Below are positions 1-6,799 of a stretch of 9,124 nucleotides of DNA, one piece after another (within the stretch, counting starts at the first letter, position 1; every line of letters starts with the position of its first letter). Under the pieces are notes generated by a model. The model worked only from the letters and a program-made list of their open reading frames with translations. It searched no databases and had not been told where the DNA came from. The DNA is taken from NCBI GenBank assembly GCA_048527645.1, contig DBGFNI010000167.1, positions 1 through 9,124 of the forward strand. The letters run 5' to 3'. This DNA is from HGM12669 sp048527645 (GTDB taxonomy: Bacteria > Bacillota > Clostridia > Oscillospirales > CAG-272). Both the position numbers and the translations under genes were made by a program.

Positions 1-63
1 GGGCCGGAGTTTTTCTACGGCTGTTATGACGGCGGAATCGTACCGCACCTGCCCGAGGTGTGA
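1..63 (+). CDS. 3' end of an unidentified upstream gene (partial)
   Basis: Frame 1 is open from the left edge and reads 20 residues ending in IVPHLPEV before a TGA at 61-63. The stop sits about 30 nt before the start of the ABC ATPase and just ahead of that gene's ribosome binding site, as expected for the previous gene of the same operon. The tail is too short to assign to a family. It could be another component of the transporter, but nothing in these residues shows that. Chance openness over 60 nt cannot be excluded; the tight spacing is the main argument that it is real. Confidence 0.55.
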   Translation, partial: GPEFFYGCYDGGIVPHLPEV

Positions 64-78
64 GTGAAATTGACAGGG

Positions 79-86
79 AAGGAGGG
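79..86 (+). promoter_or_regulatory. Shine-Dalgarno site deciding the ABC ATPase start
   Basis: A perfect AGGAGG core at 80-85 lies 10 nt before the ATG at 96. It favours that ATG over the in-frame GTG at 60, which overlaps the upstream stop codon (GTGA) and has no comparable site in front of it. Confidence 0.7.
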
Positions 87-95
87 ACAGCGGCT

Positions 96-1004
96 ATGAA
101 CAGGATACTCGTTTGTGAAAACGTTTCAAAGACGATACGGAAAAAGCAGATTTTGAAAAACATCAGTTTTTCACTCAGCTGCGGCGAAATTCTGGGTGTG
201 CTCGGCGCGGACGGCTCCGGCAAAACGACGCTGCTCAAGATACTGTGCGGTTTGCACCATCCTGACAACGGAAGCGTCGCCATTCAGGAGCATTCTATTG
301 ACCGTGATTACAGTCAGGCAATGCAGGATGTCCGCTGCGTTTTTTCGCACGATTTCTTTTACCGCAGCATGAGTGGGCGGGATAACCTTGCTGTTCTGCG
401 CAGCGGCGTCAGTGCGGAGGCAATCGAGCATGCGGCACAGATGGTCGGCATTCAGGATTTGCTGGATACCCGTGTCAGTTTGTATACGCCTTGGCAAAAA
501 CGGCTGCTCTCCCTTGCGCACGCGCTTTGCACCGAGCCGAAGCTGCTTTTGCTGGACGACTTTCTGGAAGGACTGAACAGCTGGCAGGCTAAAAATTTCA
601 GCAGCCTGCTTCGTAAGATTGCCGCTGCAACGAATCTTTCGATGATTGTCACCTTCACCTCCTACACCGGTGCGGGGCTGCTCTGCGATCGGGTTGCCTT
701 TCTCTCTGACGGCACGCTCAAGCATATCAAAACTGTTGAGGAGTTGCGTGTGGAAAGCGGCAAAATTCCGTATCGCTTTGAGCTGCGCGATGTTTCGCGT
801 GCGACCCGGCTGTTAAGCGACTGCTATTCTTTTGTCATTGTCGGAAAAGGCGAGGATTATCTGGATTTGTCTATCACAAAGGATGAAATCCCCGTATACA
901 ACAAATTGTTTGTTGACAACGATATCGAGGTTTTCGGCATTGAACTGCGTGAACTGTCGGTGGAACAGACGCTTGACGATATGGAAATGGGGGGACGGTC
1001 ATGA
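96..1004 (+). CDS. ABC transporter ATP-binding protein with degenerate catalytic motifs
   Basis: This 302-residue protein has the layout of the ATPase subunit of ABC-2 type exporters: a nucleotide-binding domain over roughly residues 3-215 and a C-terminal extension of about 80 residues. Walker A is intact (GADGSGKTT, residues 37-45, Lys43). The other motifs align in position but are altered: the Q-loop Gln is replaced by His85; the LSGGQ-type signature reads LYTPWQKR (129-136), with Tyr and Pro where Ser and Gly belong; Walker B is LLLLDDF (150-156), with Asp155 for the catalytic Glu; the D-loop is EGLN (158-161); and the H-loop His is about Thr188. It probably binds ATP but may hydrolyse it poorly or not at all. 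ABC transporters with one degenerate site are known, so it could pair with a competent ATPase encoded elsewhere. It should act at the inner face of the membrane with the permease encoded next, which it overlaps by 4 nt (ATGA). An alternative GTG start at 60 would add 12 residues. The substrate cannot be told. Confidence 0.9.
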   Translation: MNRILVCENVSKTIRKKQILKNISFSLSCGEILGVLGADGSGKTTLLKILCGLHHPDNGSVAIQEHSIDRDYSQAMQDVRCVFSHDFFYRSMSGRDNLAVLRSGVSAEAIEHAAQMVGIQDLLDTRVSLYTPWQKRLLSLAHALCTEPKLLLLDDFLEGLNSWQAKNFSSLLRKIAAATNLSMIVTFTSYTGAGLLCDRVAFLSDGTLKHIKTVEELRVESGKIPYRFELRDVSRATRLLSDCYSFVIVGKGEDYLDLSITKDEIPVYNKLFVDNDIEVFGIELRELSVEQTLDDMEMGGRS

Positions 1005-2458
1005 AACATCTGTTTGAATTATCCGTCAGTCATTTGCGCTTGATCCTCCGCATGCGCGAGGTGGTGATTCTGCTTGTTTTGCTCGTGCTCACCGCGCCGC
1101 TGGGCGGCCTTGTGTACCGCACCGTAAACTATGACCGACCGGGCGAGCAGTCCTATCCGTCTACGGATGAGATGATATCGCAGAATCTTGCGCACGCCGA
1201 AGAGCTGCAAAAGCGGATTGATTCCGGAGAGGGAGATATCTCGACGCTGCAATATGATCTGGTCAACGATTATTCTGAGGCGTATTATTACCGTTTGCTG
1301 CAGGACAAGGGCCTTGCGGACAACGAGTATCACTATTTGAACAAGGTGGCGGAAACGCTGGCGCAGATGCAGGCAAAGCAGAAGGTTGCACAGCTCTATG
1401 CGCAAAGCGATCTGGTCAAGCAGGTGGAGAGCGGGAATTTTATATCGCAAGAGCAGACATATCAAAGGATTTTTGACGATGAGGATTATTCCGCGTATAT
1501 GAAAGAGGTGGAACGGCAGATTCGCTCTTCTGAAGAGCTGGACGCAACGCAGCGCGGAATCGAGCTGACCGTTCGTCGCTATCGCCTGGCTGCCGATCTG
1601 CACGGCCGAAACACAGGCGCGGAGCTGGATGAACTGCTCAATATGATACGCAGAAACGCATATGCCGGTGAGCTTGGCTATGACCAGGCAGCGGACGCCA
1701 AAATTCCGCTGTCCAGCGAGGCGTATGCGCAGATTGCGCGGGATGCGAGCATCGCGCAGTACCGGCTCTCCAACGGGTTGGTCAATCTCTCCGAAAAAGA
1801 GACGGTGGGAGATGCGAGTGCGCCGACGGTTTGGAAGATTATGCGGCTGTTTATCCTCGGCATCATGATTTTCCTCGGCGGAATCTGGATTTCCAATGAA
1901 CTGCATACCGGGCGGCTGTATGTCGCACTGCTGCAGCCGGTGAAGCGCTCCGCGCTGATGTTTTCGCGCCTGTCGGTGTATACGGTGCTTGGCATTTTGA
2001 TTACAATTGCAGCCTACTTCTGGAATGTGCTGTGGACATTTGTGCTGTACGGCACGGTCGGGCAGGCTGCTTATTTCACACTTTGCGCGAGCGGTGTGCG
2101 CATGATTCCCGGAATCTGGTTTGGACTAATCTGCGCGCTGCTGGAATTTGTGTGGATTTGGCTGGCGATGCTCTTTGCTTTTACGCTGTCTGTTACCTGG
2201 CGCAGCACGGTTGCCGCGTGCGTCTTGCCGCTCGGTGCCTATTTTGTCTTTTTGTTCAGCGTCGGCAGACAGACCGCAGGCTTGCCCGCGGCGATTCTGA
2301 AATACTGGCCGGGCTATCACTTTGATCTGGCGTCGGTGTTTTTCAGCGGGGGACAGGAGGGCGCCGGTTCTGTTCTGTTCACCGTTGGGTATTTGCTGAC
2401 GATCGGGGTTGTTTTGCTGGTGACGTCTTACGATTCTTTCACCAGACGCGATTTTTAA
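1001..2458 (+). CDS. ABC-2 type transporter permease with a large extracytoplasmic domain
   Basis: This 485-residue membrane protein begins with a short cytoplasmic stretch and a hydrophobic helix at about residues 21-39. A long polar, Tyr- and Glu-rich, probably helical segment follows (about 40-276). The C-terminal half is membrane-embedded, with predicted helices near 277-297, 324-350, 371-398, 401-420 and 457-475. After the second helix, ISNELHTGRLYVALLQPVKR (297-316) matches the ABC-2 permease pattern of an acidic residue, Gly-[TR]-Leu, and Leu-Leu-x-Pro-x-x-Arg, which typically faces the ATPase. The start ATG overlaps the ATPase stop (ATGA) and has a G-rich stretch (989-994) just upstream, so translation is probably coupled. 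One gene for one membrane subunit implies a homodimer, or a heterodimer with a permease outside the window. The exported substrate (peptide, lipid or drug) is not indicated. The helix limits are estimates by eye. Confidence 0.88.
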   Translation: MKHLFELSVSHLRLILRMREVVILLVLLVLTAPLGGLVYRTVNYDRPGEQSYPSTDEMISQNLAHAEELQKRIDSGEGDISTLQYDLVNDYSEAYYYRLLQDKGLADNEYHYLNKVAETLAQMQAKQKVAQLYAQSDLVKQVESGNFISQEQTYQRIFDDEDYSAYMKEVERQIRSSEELDATQRGIELTVRRYRLAADLHGRNTGAELDELLNMIRRNAYAGELGYDQAADAKIPLSSEAYAQIARDASIAQYRLSNGLVNLSEKETVGDASAPTVWKIMRLFILGIMIFLGGIWISNELHTGRLYVALLQPVKRSALMFSRLSVYTVLGILITIAAYFWNVLWTFVLYGTVGQAAYFTLCASGVRMIPGIWFGLICALLEFVWIWLAMLFAFTLSVTWRSTVAACVLPLGAYFVFLFSVGRQTAGLPAAILKYWPGYHFDLASVFFSGGQEGAGSVLFTVGYLLTIGVVLLVTSYDSFTRRDF

Positions 2459-2475
2459 TGGGGGGTTGCTGATAT

Positions 2476-2964
2476 ATGGGCAAGCCGATGCACATTCTGA
2501 TAACCTTTTTGATTTCCATGGTGCCGCTGATCGAGCTGCGTGGCGCGGTGCCGTATGCTGTCGGCTTCGGGCTGGAGCCGTGGATCTATTTTCCGGTTTG
2601 TATCATCGGAAACATGCTTCCGGTGCCGGTGATTTTTCTCTTCGCCAGAAAGGTTCTGATCTGGGGAAAAGATAAAAGGTTTATCGGCAAGTTTTTTACC
2701 TTTTGTTTGGAAAAAGGAGAAAAGGGAGGCAGAAAGATGCAGCAGAAAGCCGGAAAAGGCTTGTATATCGCGTTGCTGCTCTTCGTCGGCATTCCTCTGC
2801 CGGGCACGGGCGCGTGGACCGGCACGCTTGCCGCGAGTATGCTGGATATGGATTTTAAAAAGAGCACGCTTGCGGTCATCGGCGGCGTGTTGCTTGCCGG
2901 GGTGATTATGATTTTCGTCAGCGTCTTTTTCAAAGGGGCGTTTGCCGTACTGTTTGCCTCCTGA
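2476..2964 (+). CDS. Small multidrug export family membrane protein (COG2426-like)
   Basis: This 162-residue protein resembles the putative small multidrug-export family (Sm_multidrug_ex, COG2426) over its whole length. Family-like landmarks are ELRGAVPYAV near residues 20-29, GNMLPVPV at 45-52 and GIPLPGTGAWTG at 105-116. Hydrophobic segments lie at about 6-30, 36-62, 94-120 and 131-160, with a basic, Gly-rich loop (about 64-93) between the second and third. The family name is historical: transport of drugs has weak experimental support, so the function should be read as unknown integral membrane protein. The start ATG is 17 nt after the permease stop, preceded by a run of six G (2460-2465) that may act as a weak ribosome binding site. 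The gene probably belongs to the transporter operon. No strong intrinsic terminator follows it. Confidence 0.87.
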   Translation: MGKPMHILITFLISMVPLIELRGAVPYAVGFGLEPWIYFPVCIIGNMLPVPVIFLFARKVLIWGKDKRFIGKFFTFCLEKGEKGGRKMQQKAGKGLYIALLLFVGIPLPGTGAWTGTLAASMLDMDFKKSTLAVIGGVLLAGVIMIFVSVFFKGAFAVLFAS

Positions 2965-3014
2965 CGGCGCATAGCGGCAATCGTTTCCAAATTGGATTTT
3001 TTGTCGAAATCCTA

Positions 3015-3043
3015 TTGCAAAGTAACGGCGAGTGTGTTATAAT
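3015..3043 (+). promoter_or_regulatory. Promoter of the metK leader (extended -10, sigma-A type)
   Basis: A -35 box TTGCAA (3015-3020, four of six matches to TTGACA) is followed by a 17-nt spacer and a perfect TATAAT (3038-3043). The -10 box carries the upstream TG dinucleotide of an extended -10 (3035-3036). The predicted start of transcription, about 3049-3051, falls exactly where the riboswitch P1 helix begins. Confidence 0.85.
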
Positions 3044-3045
3044 GA

Positions 3046-3156
3046 GTCGACTTATCGAGAGTGGCGGAGGGACTGGCCCTGTGAAGCCCGGCAACCTGTC
3101 TGTGCGGATGCTGTTGATCCGGCGGTACAAGGTGCCAATTCCCGGGAGATGAGGAC
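3046..3156 (+). ncRNA. SAM-I (S-box) riboswitch aptamer
   Basis: The leader carries the conserved blocks of the SAM-I riboswitch in order: CTTATC (3051-3056) opening P1, the GAGAG...GGCGGAGGGACTGGCCC block leading into P2, GAAGCCCGGCAACC, a variable P3 stem-loop (CGGAT...ATCCG around 3104-3120), GGTGCCAATTCC (3131-3142), and GATGAG (3148-3153) closing P1 against CTTATC with one G-U pair. GTC (3046-3048) and GAC (3154-3156) can extend P1 past a small bulge. The RNA binds S-adenosylmethionine, the product of the metK enzyme encoded downstream, and gives feedback control of transcription. Recognition is from conserved sequence rather than a covariance search, but the match is very extensive. Confidence 0.97.
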
Positions 3157-3202
3157 ATATCGGTCACCATGGTTCCCGGAGTGTTCCGGGAACATCTTTT
3201 TT
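3142..3202 (+). terminator. Riboswitch expression platform: SAM-responsive terminator and antiterminator
   Basis: GTTCCCGGA (3172-3180) and TCCGGGAAC (3185-3193) form a perfect 9-bp stem with a 4-nt loop, followed three bases later by six T (3197-3202): an intrinsic terminator. The alternative pairing is visible too: 3142-3148 (CCGGGAG), at the 3' side of the aptamer, can pair with 3173-3179 (TTCCCGG), with one G-U pair. That antiterminator would take bases from both P1 and the terminator. Inferred logic: with SAM bound, P1 is stable and the terminator forms; without SAM, the antiterminator forms and metK is transcribed. Confidence 0.9.
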
Positions 3203-3248
3203 GCCCTTTGATATGCACATATTTTTTACAGAAACGGGTATTAGACTT

Positions 3249-4433
3249 ATGCAAAAAAAATTTTTCACTTCCGAGTCCGTAACGGAAGGACATCCTGATA
3301 AAATCTGCGACCAGATTTCCGATGCGATTTTGGACACGCTGCTGGAGCAGGACCCCATGTCGCGCGTAGCCTGTGAGACCTGCGCTACAACGGGGCTGGT
3401 CATGGTGATGGGAGAAATCACTACCAAGGGAACGCTTGACGTGCAGTCTGTCGTGCGCCAAACGCTGCGTCAGATCGGCTATGACCGCGCAAAATACGGG
3501 TTGGACTGCGATACCTGCGCTGTCATCAACTCCATTCACGAACAGTCTCCCGATATTGCCATGGGTGTAGACTGCGCCCTGGAGGCAAAGCAGGGGGAGA
3601 TGACCGACGCATTTGACATCGGTGCGGGCGATCAGGGAATGGTGTTCGGCTATGCCTGCGATGAAACAAAGGAGCGGATGCCGATGCCCATTTCGTTGGC
3701 GCATGCGCTTTCCAAAAAACTGACCGAAGTACGGAAAACCGGCGTACTGCCGTATCTGCGTCCCGACGGGAAAACGCAGGTGACAGTCGAATATCATGAC
3801 GGCGTTCCGTCTCGGGTCGATACGGTTGTCGTTTCTTCGCAGCATGATCCGGATGTTAGCCAGGAGACGATCCGTGAAGATTTGATCCGCGAGGTGATCT
3901 ATCCGACGATTCCGCGGGAAATGACGGACGAGAATACCAAAATCTATGTCAATCCGACCGGTCGCTTTGTCGTGGGAGGCCCGCAGGGTGATTCCGGCTT
4001 GACCGGGAGAAAGATCATTGTTGATACCTACGGCGGATATTCCCGTCACGGCGGCGGCGCCTTCTCCGGGAAAGACCCGACCAAGGTAGACCGCAGCGCG
4101 GCATATGCAGCGCGGTATGTGGCGAAGAATATTGTTGCGGCGGGTCTTGCCAAGAAGTGCGAGGTGCAGATCGCATATGCTATCGGCGTTGCAAAGCCGG
4201 TCTCGGTTCTGATTGACACCTTCGGCACCGGCACGGTGGACGAGCAGAAGATCTCCGACGCGGTGGAGCAGCTGGTGGACCTGCGGCCGGCAGCGATTAT
4301 TGAGCGCTTTGCGCTACGCCGTCCGATCTACCGTCAGGTTGCATCTTACGGTCACATGGGCCGTGAGGAGCTGAATATGCCCTGGGAGAACACGGATATT
4401 GCCGCGCAGCTGGCAAAGCTGATCGGAAAGTAA
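3249..4433 (+). CDS. metK: S-adenosylmethionine synthetase (methionine adenosyltransferase)
   Basis: The 394-residue cytoplasmic enzyme makes S-adenosylmethionine from methionine and ATP, releasing phosphate and pyrophosphate. The family motifs are all present: GHPDKICDQISDA (14-26) with the catalytic-site His15, signature 1 GAGDQGMVFGY (125-135), NPTGRFVVGGPQGDSGLTGR (235-254), signature 2 GGGAFSGKD (268-276) and DPTKVDRSAAY (276-286). The length is normal for the family. ATG 3249 was chosen because family members begin only a few residues before KFFTSESVTEGHPDK; in-frame ATG 3213 would add 12 unlike residues that start just after the terminator. The ribosome binding site is weak (GGG near 3236-3238). 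The gene stands alone between its riboswitch and a terminator, so SAM feedback is the evident control. No key residue is missing. Confidence 0.98.
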   Translation: MQKKFFTSESVTEGHPDKICDQISDAILDTLLEQDPMSRVACETCATTGLVMVMGEITTKGTLDVQSVVRQTLRQIGYDRAKYGLDCDTCAVINSIHEQSPDIAMGVDCALEAKQGEMTDAFDIGAGDQGMVFGYACDETKERMPMPISLAHALSKKLTEVRKTGVLPYLRPDGKTQVTVEYHDGVPSRVDTVVVSSQHDPDVSQETIREDLIREVIYPTIPREMTDENTKIYVNPTGRFVVGGPQGDSGLTGRKIIVDTYGGYSRHGGGAFSGKDPTKVDRSAAYAARYVAKNIVAAGLAKKCEVQIAYAIGVAKPVSVLIDTFGTGTVDEQKISDAVEQLVDLRPAAIIERFALRRPIYRQVASYGHMGREELNMPWENTDIAAQLAKLIGK

Positions 4434-4441
4434 CACTGCAT

Positions 4442-4490
4442 TGACCCGAATGAAGCTCCGAGTGGCGGGGTTTGTTCGGGTCATATTTTC
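4442..4490 (+). terminator. Intrinsic terminator after metK
   Basis: TGACCCGAA (4442-4450) pairs perfectly with TTCGGGTCA (4475-4483). Inside it, 4453-4460 pairs with 4466-4473 through eight pairs, two of them G-U, around a 5-nt loop. The tract after the stem (TATTTTC) is only moderately T-rich, so termination strength is uncertain. It begins 8 nt after the metK stop and separates metK from recD2. Confidence 0.8.
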
Positions 4491-4522
4491 AGCAGGACCA
4501 CATAAGGACAGCTGAGACGGGA

Positions 4523-4530
4523 GAGAGGTG
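4523..4530 (+). promoter_or_regulatory. Ribosome binding site for the recD2 GTG start
   Basis: GAGAGGTG, whose last six bases match the Shine-Dalgarno GAGGTG, ends 7 nt before GTG 4538. It supports that non-ATG start. I see no convincing -35/-10 pair between the metK terminator and this point. Confidence 0.7.
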
Positions 4531-4537
4531 AAAAACG

Positions 4538-6799
4538 GTGGAACGTGATGTGTTTCCGGGGCTGCGTGACGGAGAAAACCCGGCGGAGGAGGATCTGCTC
4601 ACGGTGGAGGGGGTCGTGGAACGGGTGATCTTCTCCAACGAGGAAAACGGCTATTGCGTATGCGAGCTGTGCATCTCTGATGCGGAGTACATTGTTTTGG
4701 TGGGAACCATGCCCTATGTCGGGCAGGGGGAAACCATCCGTGCCATCGGCGAATGGACAACGCACCCAAGCTTCGGCCGCCAGTTTAAGGTCAGTTATTT
4801 TGAAAAGCAGCTGCCGCAGACTCAAAGCACCATTCTGAAATATCTCTCCTCGCGCACCGTCAAGGGCATCGGACCGAAAACCGCCAAGGCTTTGGTGGAT
4901 GAGTTTGGTGAGGACACCTTTGATGTCATCGAGAATCATCCTGACTGGATGGCGCATCTGCCCGGCATTTCTCTCAAGAAAGCGCAGGCGATCAGCGAGG
5001 CCTTTCGCGAACAGCACGGTATGCGTTCGGTGATGATGTTTTGCAGAAATTATTTTGGTCCGTCCACGGCGGTGCGTATTTACCGGCAGTGGGGACTTGG
5101 CGCGGTCGATCGGATACAGGAAAACCCGTATTTGCTCTGTAGAGAAATCCGCGGCATCGGTTTTGAAAAAGCCGATAAAATCGCTCAAAGCATGGGCATT
5201 CATGCAAACGCGCCCATTCGGATCATGGCGGCGATTGAGCATTTGTGCCGCCACAACGCATATCAGAACGGGCATGTTTACCTTCCGAAGGAAAAACTGC
5301 TTCCTGCCGCTGCGCAGATGCTGCACATTTCCGCCGACGACGCAGAGGACGCGCTGGAAAGTCTCCTGTCACAGGGGGTTGCCGTCAGCGTGAAGCTTCT
5401 CGGCCGGGACTGCGTTTATCTGAAAGAATACTATGAGGCGGAAAAATATGTCTGCGCGAAGATGGATCTGCTTGACAAGACCTGTCCCGCGGTTGACGCC
5501 GATTCTGCCGAGATCATGATTGACAAAATTGAGCGGGAAGAGAACATTTCCTACGCGCGCCTGCAGCGCCGCGCCATACGCGCCGCGCTGGAAAACGGCA
5601 TTATGATTCTGACCGGCGGACCGGGTACCGGTAAAACAACGGTCATCCGCGCGATTCTGCGCATCTTTGACGACATGGGGTTGTCCGTTGCGTTGGCGGC
5701 GCCGACCGGGCGCGCGGCAAAGCGGATGAGCGAGGCGACACAGTATGAGGCAAAGACGATTCACCGTCTGCTGGAAATGGAATACAATCTCAACGGCGAA
5801 CCGCTGTTCAAGCGGGATCGCAACAATCTGCTGGAGGAGCAAATCGTGATTGTCGATGAGGCGTCGATGGTCGACTTGCTGCTGATGGACGCGCTGCTTA
5901 AGGCGATCCGCCCGGGCGCGCGGCTGATTCTGATCGGTGACAGTGATCAGCTGCCGCCGGTTGGCGCAGGATATGTCCTGCACGATCTGATCAAAAGCGA
6001 CCGCTTTTCTACGATTTGCCTGACAGAGATTTTCCGGCAGGCGCAGGAAAGTCTGATCGTGACCAACGCGCACGCCATCAATGCAGGCGAGATGCCGCGG
6101 CTGGATTGCAAGGATCGTGATTTCTTCTTTCTGCCGCGCGCAGACGACCGTGCCGTGGCACAGACGGTCACCTCCCTTTGCAAAACCCGGCTCCCGGCGA
6201 CTTACGGAGAAGAGATCCGGGAAAAGATTCAGGTGATTTCTCCTTCCCGAAAGGGGGAGGCGGGTACGCAAATGCTCAACGATCTGCTGCAATCAGCCCT
6301 CAACGGGCAGGACGGAACCAAAAAAGAGAAAAAATTCCGTGACCGCGTGTTCCGCGTCGGCGACAAGGTCATGCAAATTAAAAACAATTACGACCTGGAG
6401 TGGGAGCGCATGACACCGGGCGGCATTGTTCACGGCGTCGGCGTTTTTAACGGAGATATCGGCGTAATCACAGACATAGATTTTCAGGCGGAGAGCCTGC
6501 ATATTCTGTTTGACGACAAAAGCGTTTGGTATCATTTTGAAGCGTTGGAAGAATTGGAGCATGCCTTTGCGATCACTGTACATAAAAGTCAGGGCAGCGA
6601 ATATCCGGTGGTGATCGTCCCTGTGTACGGCTGTTCGCCAAAGCTTCTGACGCGGAATTTGCTTTATACCGCCGTGACGCGCGCCTCGGAAATGGTGATT
6701 CTTGTCGGACAGGAGGAGGCGGTTGCACGCATGGTGGCAAATAACCGGCAGGCAAAACGGTACTCCGGTCTGGAAGTGTGGCTCAATCAGTATGACTGA
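4538..6799 (+). CDS. recD2: ATP-dependent RecD2-type DNA helicase (superfamily 1)
   Basis: This 753-residue protein is a RecD2/TraA-like 5'-3' DNA helicase, the form found in bacteria without RecBC and linked to DNA repair and replication-fork maintenance. The N-terminal part (about 20-95) fits the RecD2 OB-like domain. Helix-hairpin-helix type segments follow: VKGIGPKTAKAL (108-119), LPGISLKKAQAI (141-152) and IRGIGFEKADKI (204-215). The helicase core carries Walker A GGPGTGKTT (360-368, Lys366), motif Ia APTGRAAKR (388-396), motif II VDEAS (439-443), motif III GDSDQLPPVGAG (467-478), LTEIFRQ (495-501), HKSQGSE (682-688) and the Arg-containing motif VI LLYTAVTRA (708-716). No motif is degraded and the length is usual. 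The GTG start is backed by a good ribosome binding site. The end overlaps comF by 8 nt, so the two are probably co-transcribed and coupled. Confidence 0.96.
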   Translation: MERDVFPGLRDGENPAEEDLLTVEGVVERVIFSNEENGYCVCELCISDAEYIVLVGTMPYVGQGETIRAIGEWTTHPSFGRQFKVSYFEKQLPQTQSTILKYLSSRTVKGIGPKTAKALVDEFGEDTFDVIENHPDWMAHLPGISLKKAQAISEAFREQHGMRSVMMFCRNYFGPSTAVRIYRQWGLGAVDRIQENPYLLCREIRGIGFEKADKIAQSMGIHANAPIRIMAAIEHLCRHNAYQNGHVYLPKEKLLPAAAQMLHISADDAEDALESLLSQGVAVSVKLLGRDCVYLKEYYEAEKYVCAKMDLLDKTCPAVDADSAEIMIDKIEREENISYARLQRRAIRAALENGIMILTGGPGTGKTTVIRAILRIFDDMGLSVALAAPTGRAAKRMSEATQYEAKTIHRLLEMEYNLNGEPLFKRDRNNLLEEQIVIVDEASMVDLLLMDALLKAIRPGARLILIGDSDQLPPVGAGYVLHDLIKSDRFSTICLTEIFRQAQESLIVTNAHAINAGEMPRLDCKDRDFFFLPRADDRAVAQTVTSLCKTRLPATYGEEIREKIQVISPSRKGEAGTQMLNDLLQSALNGQDGTKKEKKFRDRVFRVGDKVMQIKNNYDLEWERMTPGGIVHGVGVFNGDIGVITDIDFQAESLHILFDDKSVWYHFEALEELEHAFAITVHKSQGSEYPVVIVPVYGCSPKLLTRNLLYTAVTRASEMVILVGQEEAVARMVANNRQAKRYSGLEVWLNQYD

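Noticed and set aside
60..95. GTG start for the ABC ATPase overlapping the upstream stop codon
   Set aside because: It is possible by GTGA coupling, but the AGGAGG at 80-85 sits correctly for ATG 96, and the extra 12 residues do not resemble an ABC ATPase N-terminus.
1019..1906. Minus-strand open frame (295 codons) opposite the permease
   Set aside because: It is antisense to the coding frame of the permease, has no motif, and there is no promoter or ribosome binding site that I could support.
2994..3012. Possible terminator after the COG2426-type gene (GGATTT...AAATCC)
   Set aside because: The stem is only 6 A/T-rich pairs and no T-tract follows it; it runs into the metK promoter, so I do not call it a terminator.
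3169..3282. A 37-codon plus-strand frame starting inside the riboswitch terminator and overlapping the start of metK
   Set aside because: It starts in the terminator stem, its spacing to any ribosome binding site is poor, and the SAM-I platform explains the leader without a leader peptide.
3012..4049. Long minus-strand open frame (345 codons) opposite metK
   Set aside because: It lies antisense to a clear metK coding frame and the SAM riboswitch, its product has no recognisable motif, and its composition fits a mirror of GC-biased codons.
5369..6292. Minus-strand open frame (307 codons) inside recD2
   Set aside because: It is antisense to the intact helicase core with all its motifs in place; the translation looks like a low-complexity Arg/Gln-rich shadow.
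6702..6791. N-terminal extension of comF into recD2
   Set aside because: It would add 30 Arg/Trp-rich residues encoded out of frame within the recD2 C-terminus, with no homology to ComF; ATG 6792 fits the family.
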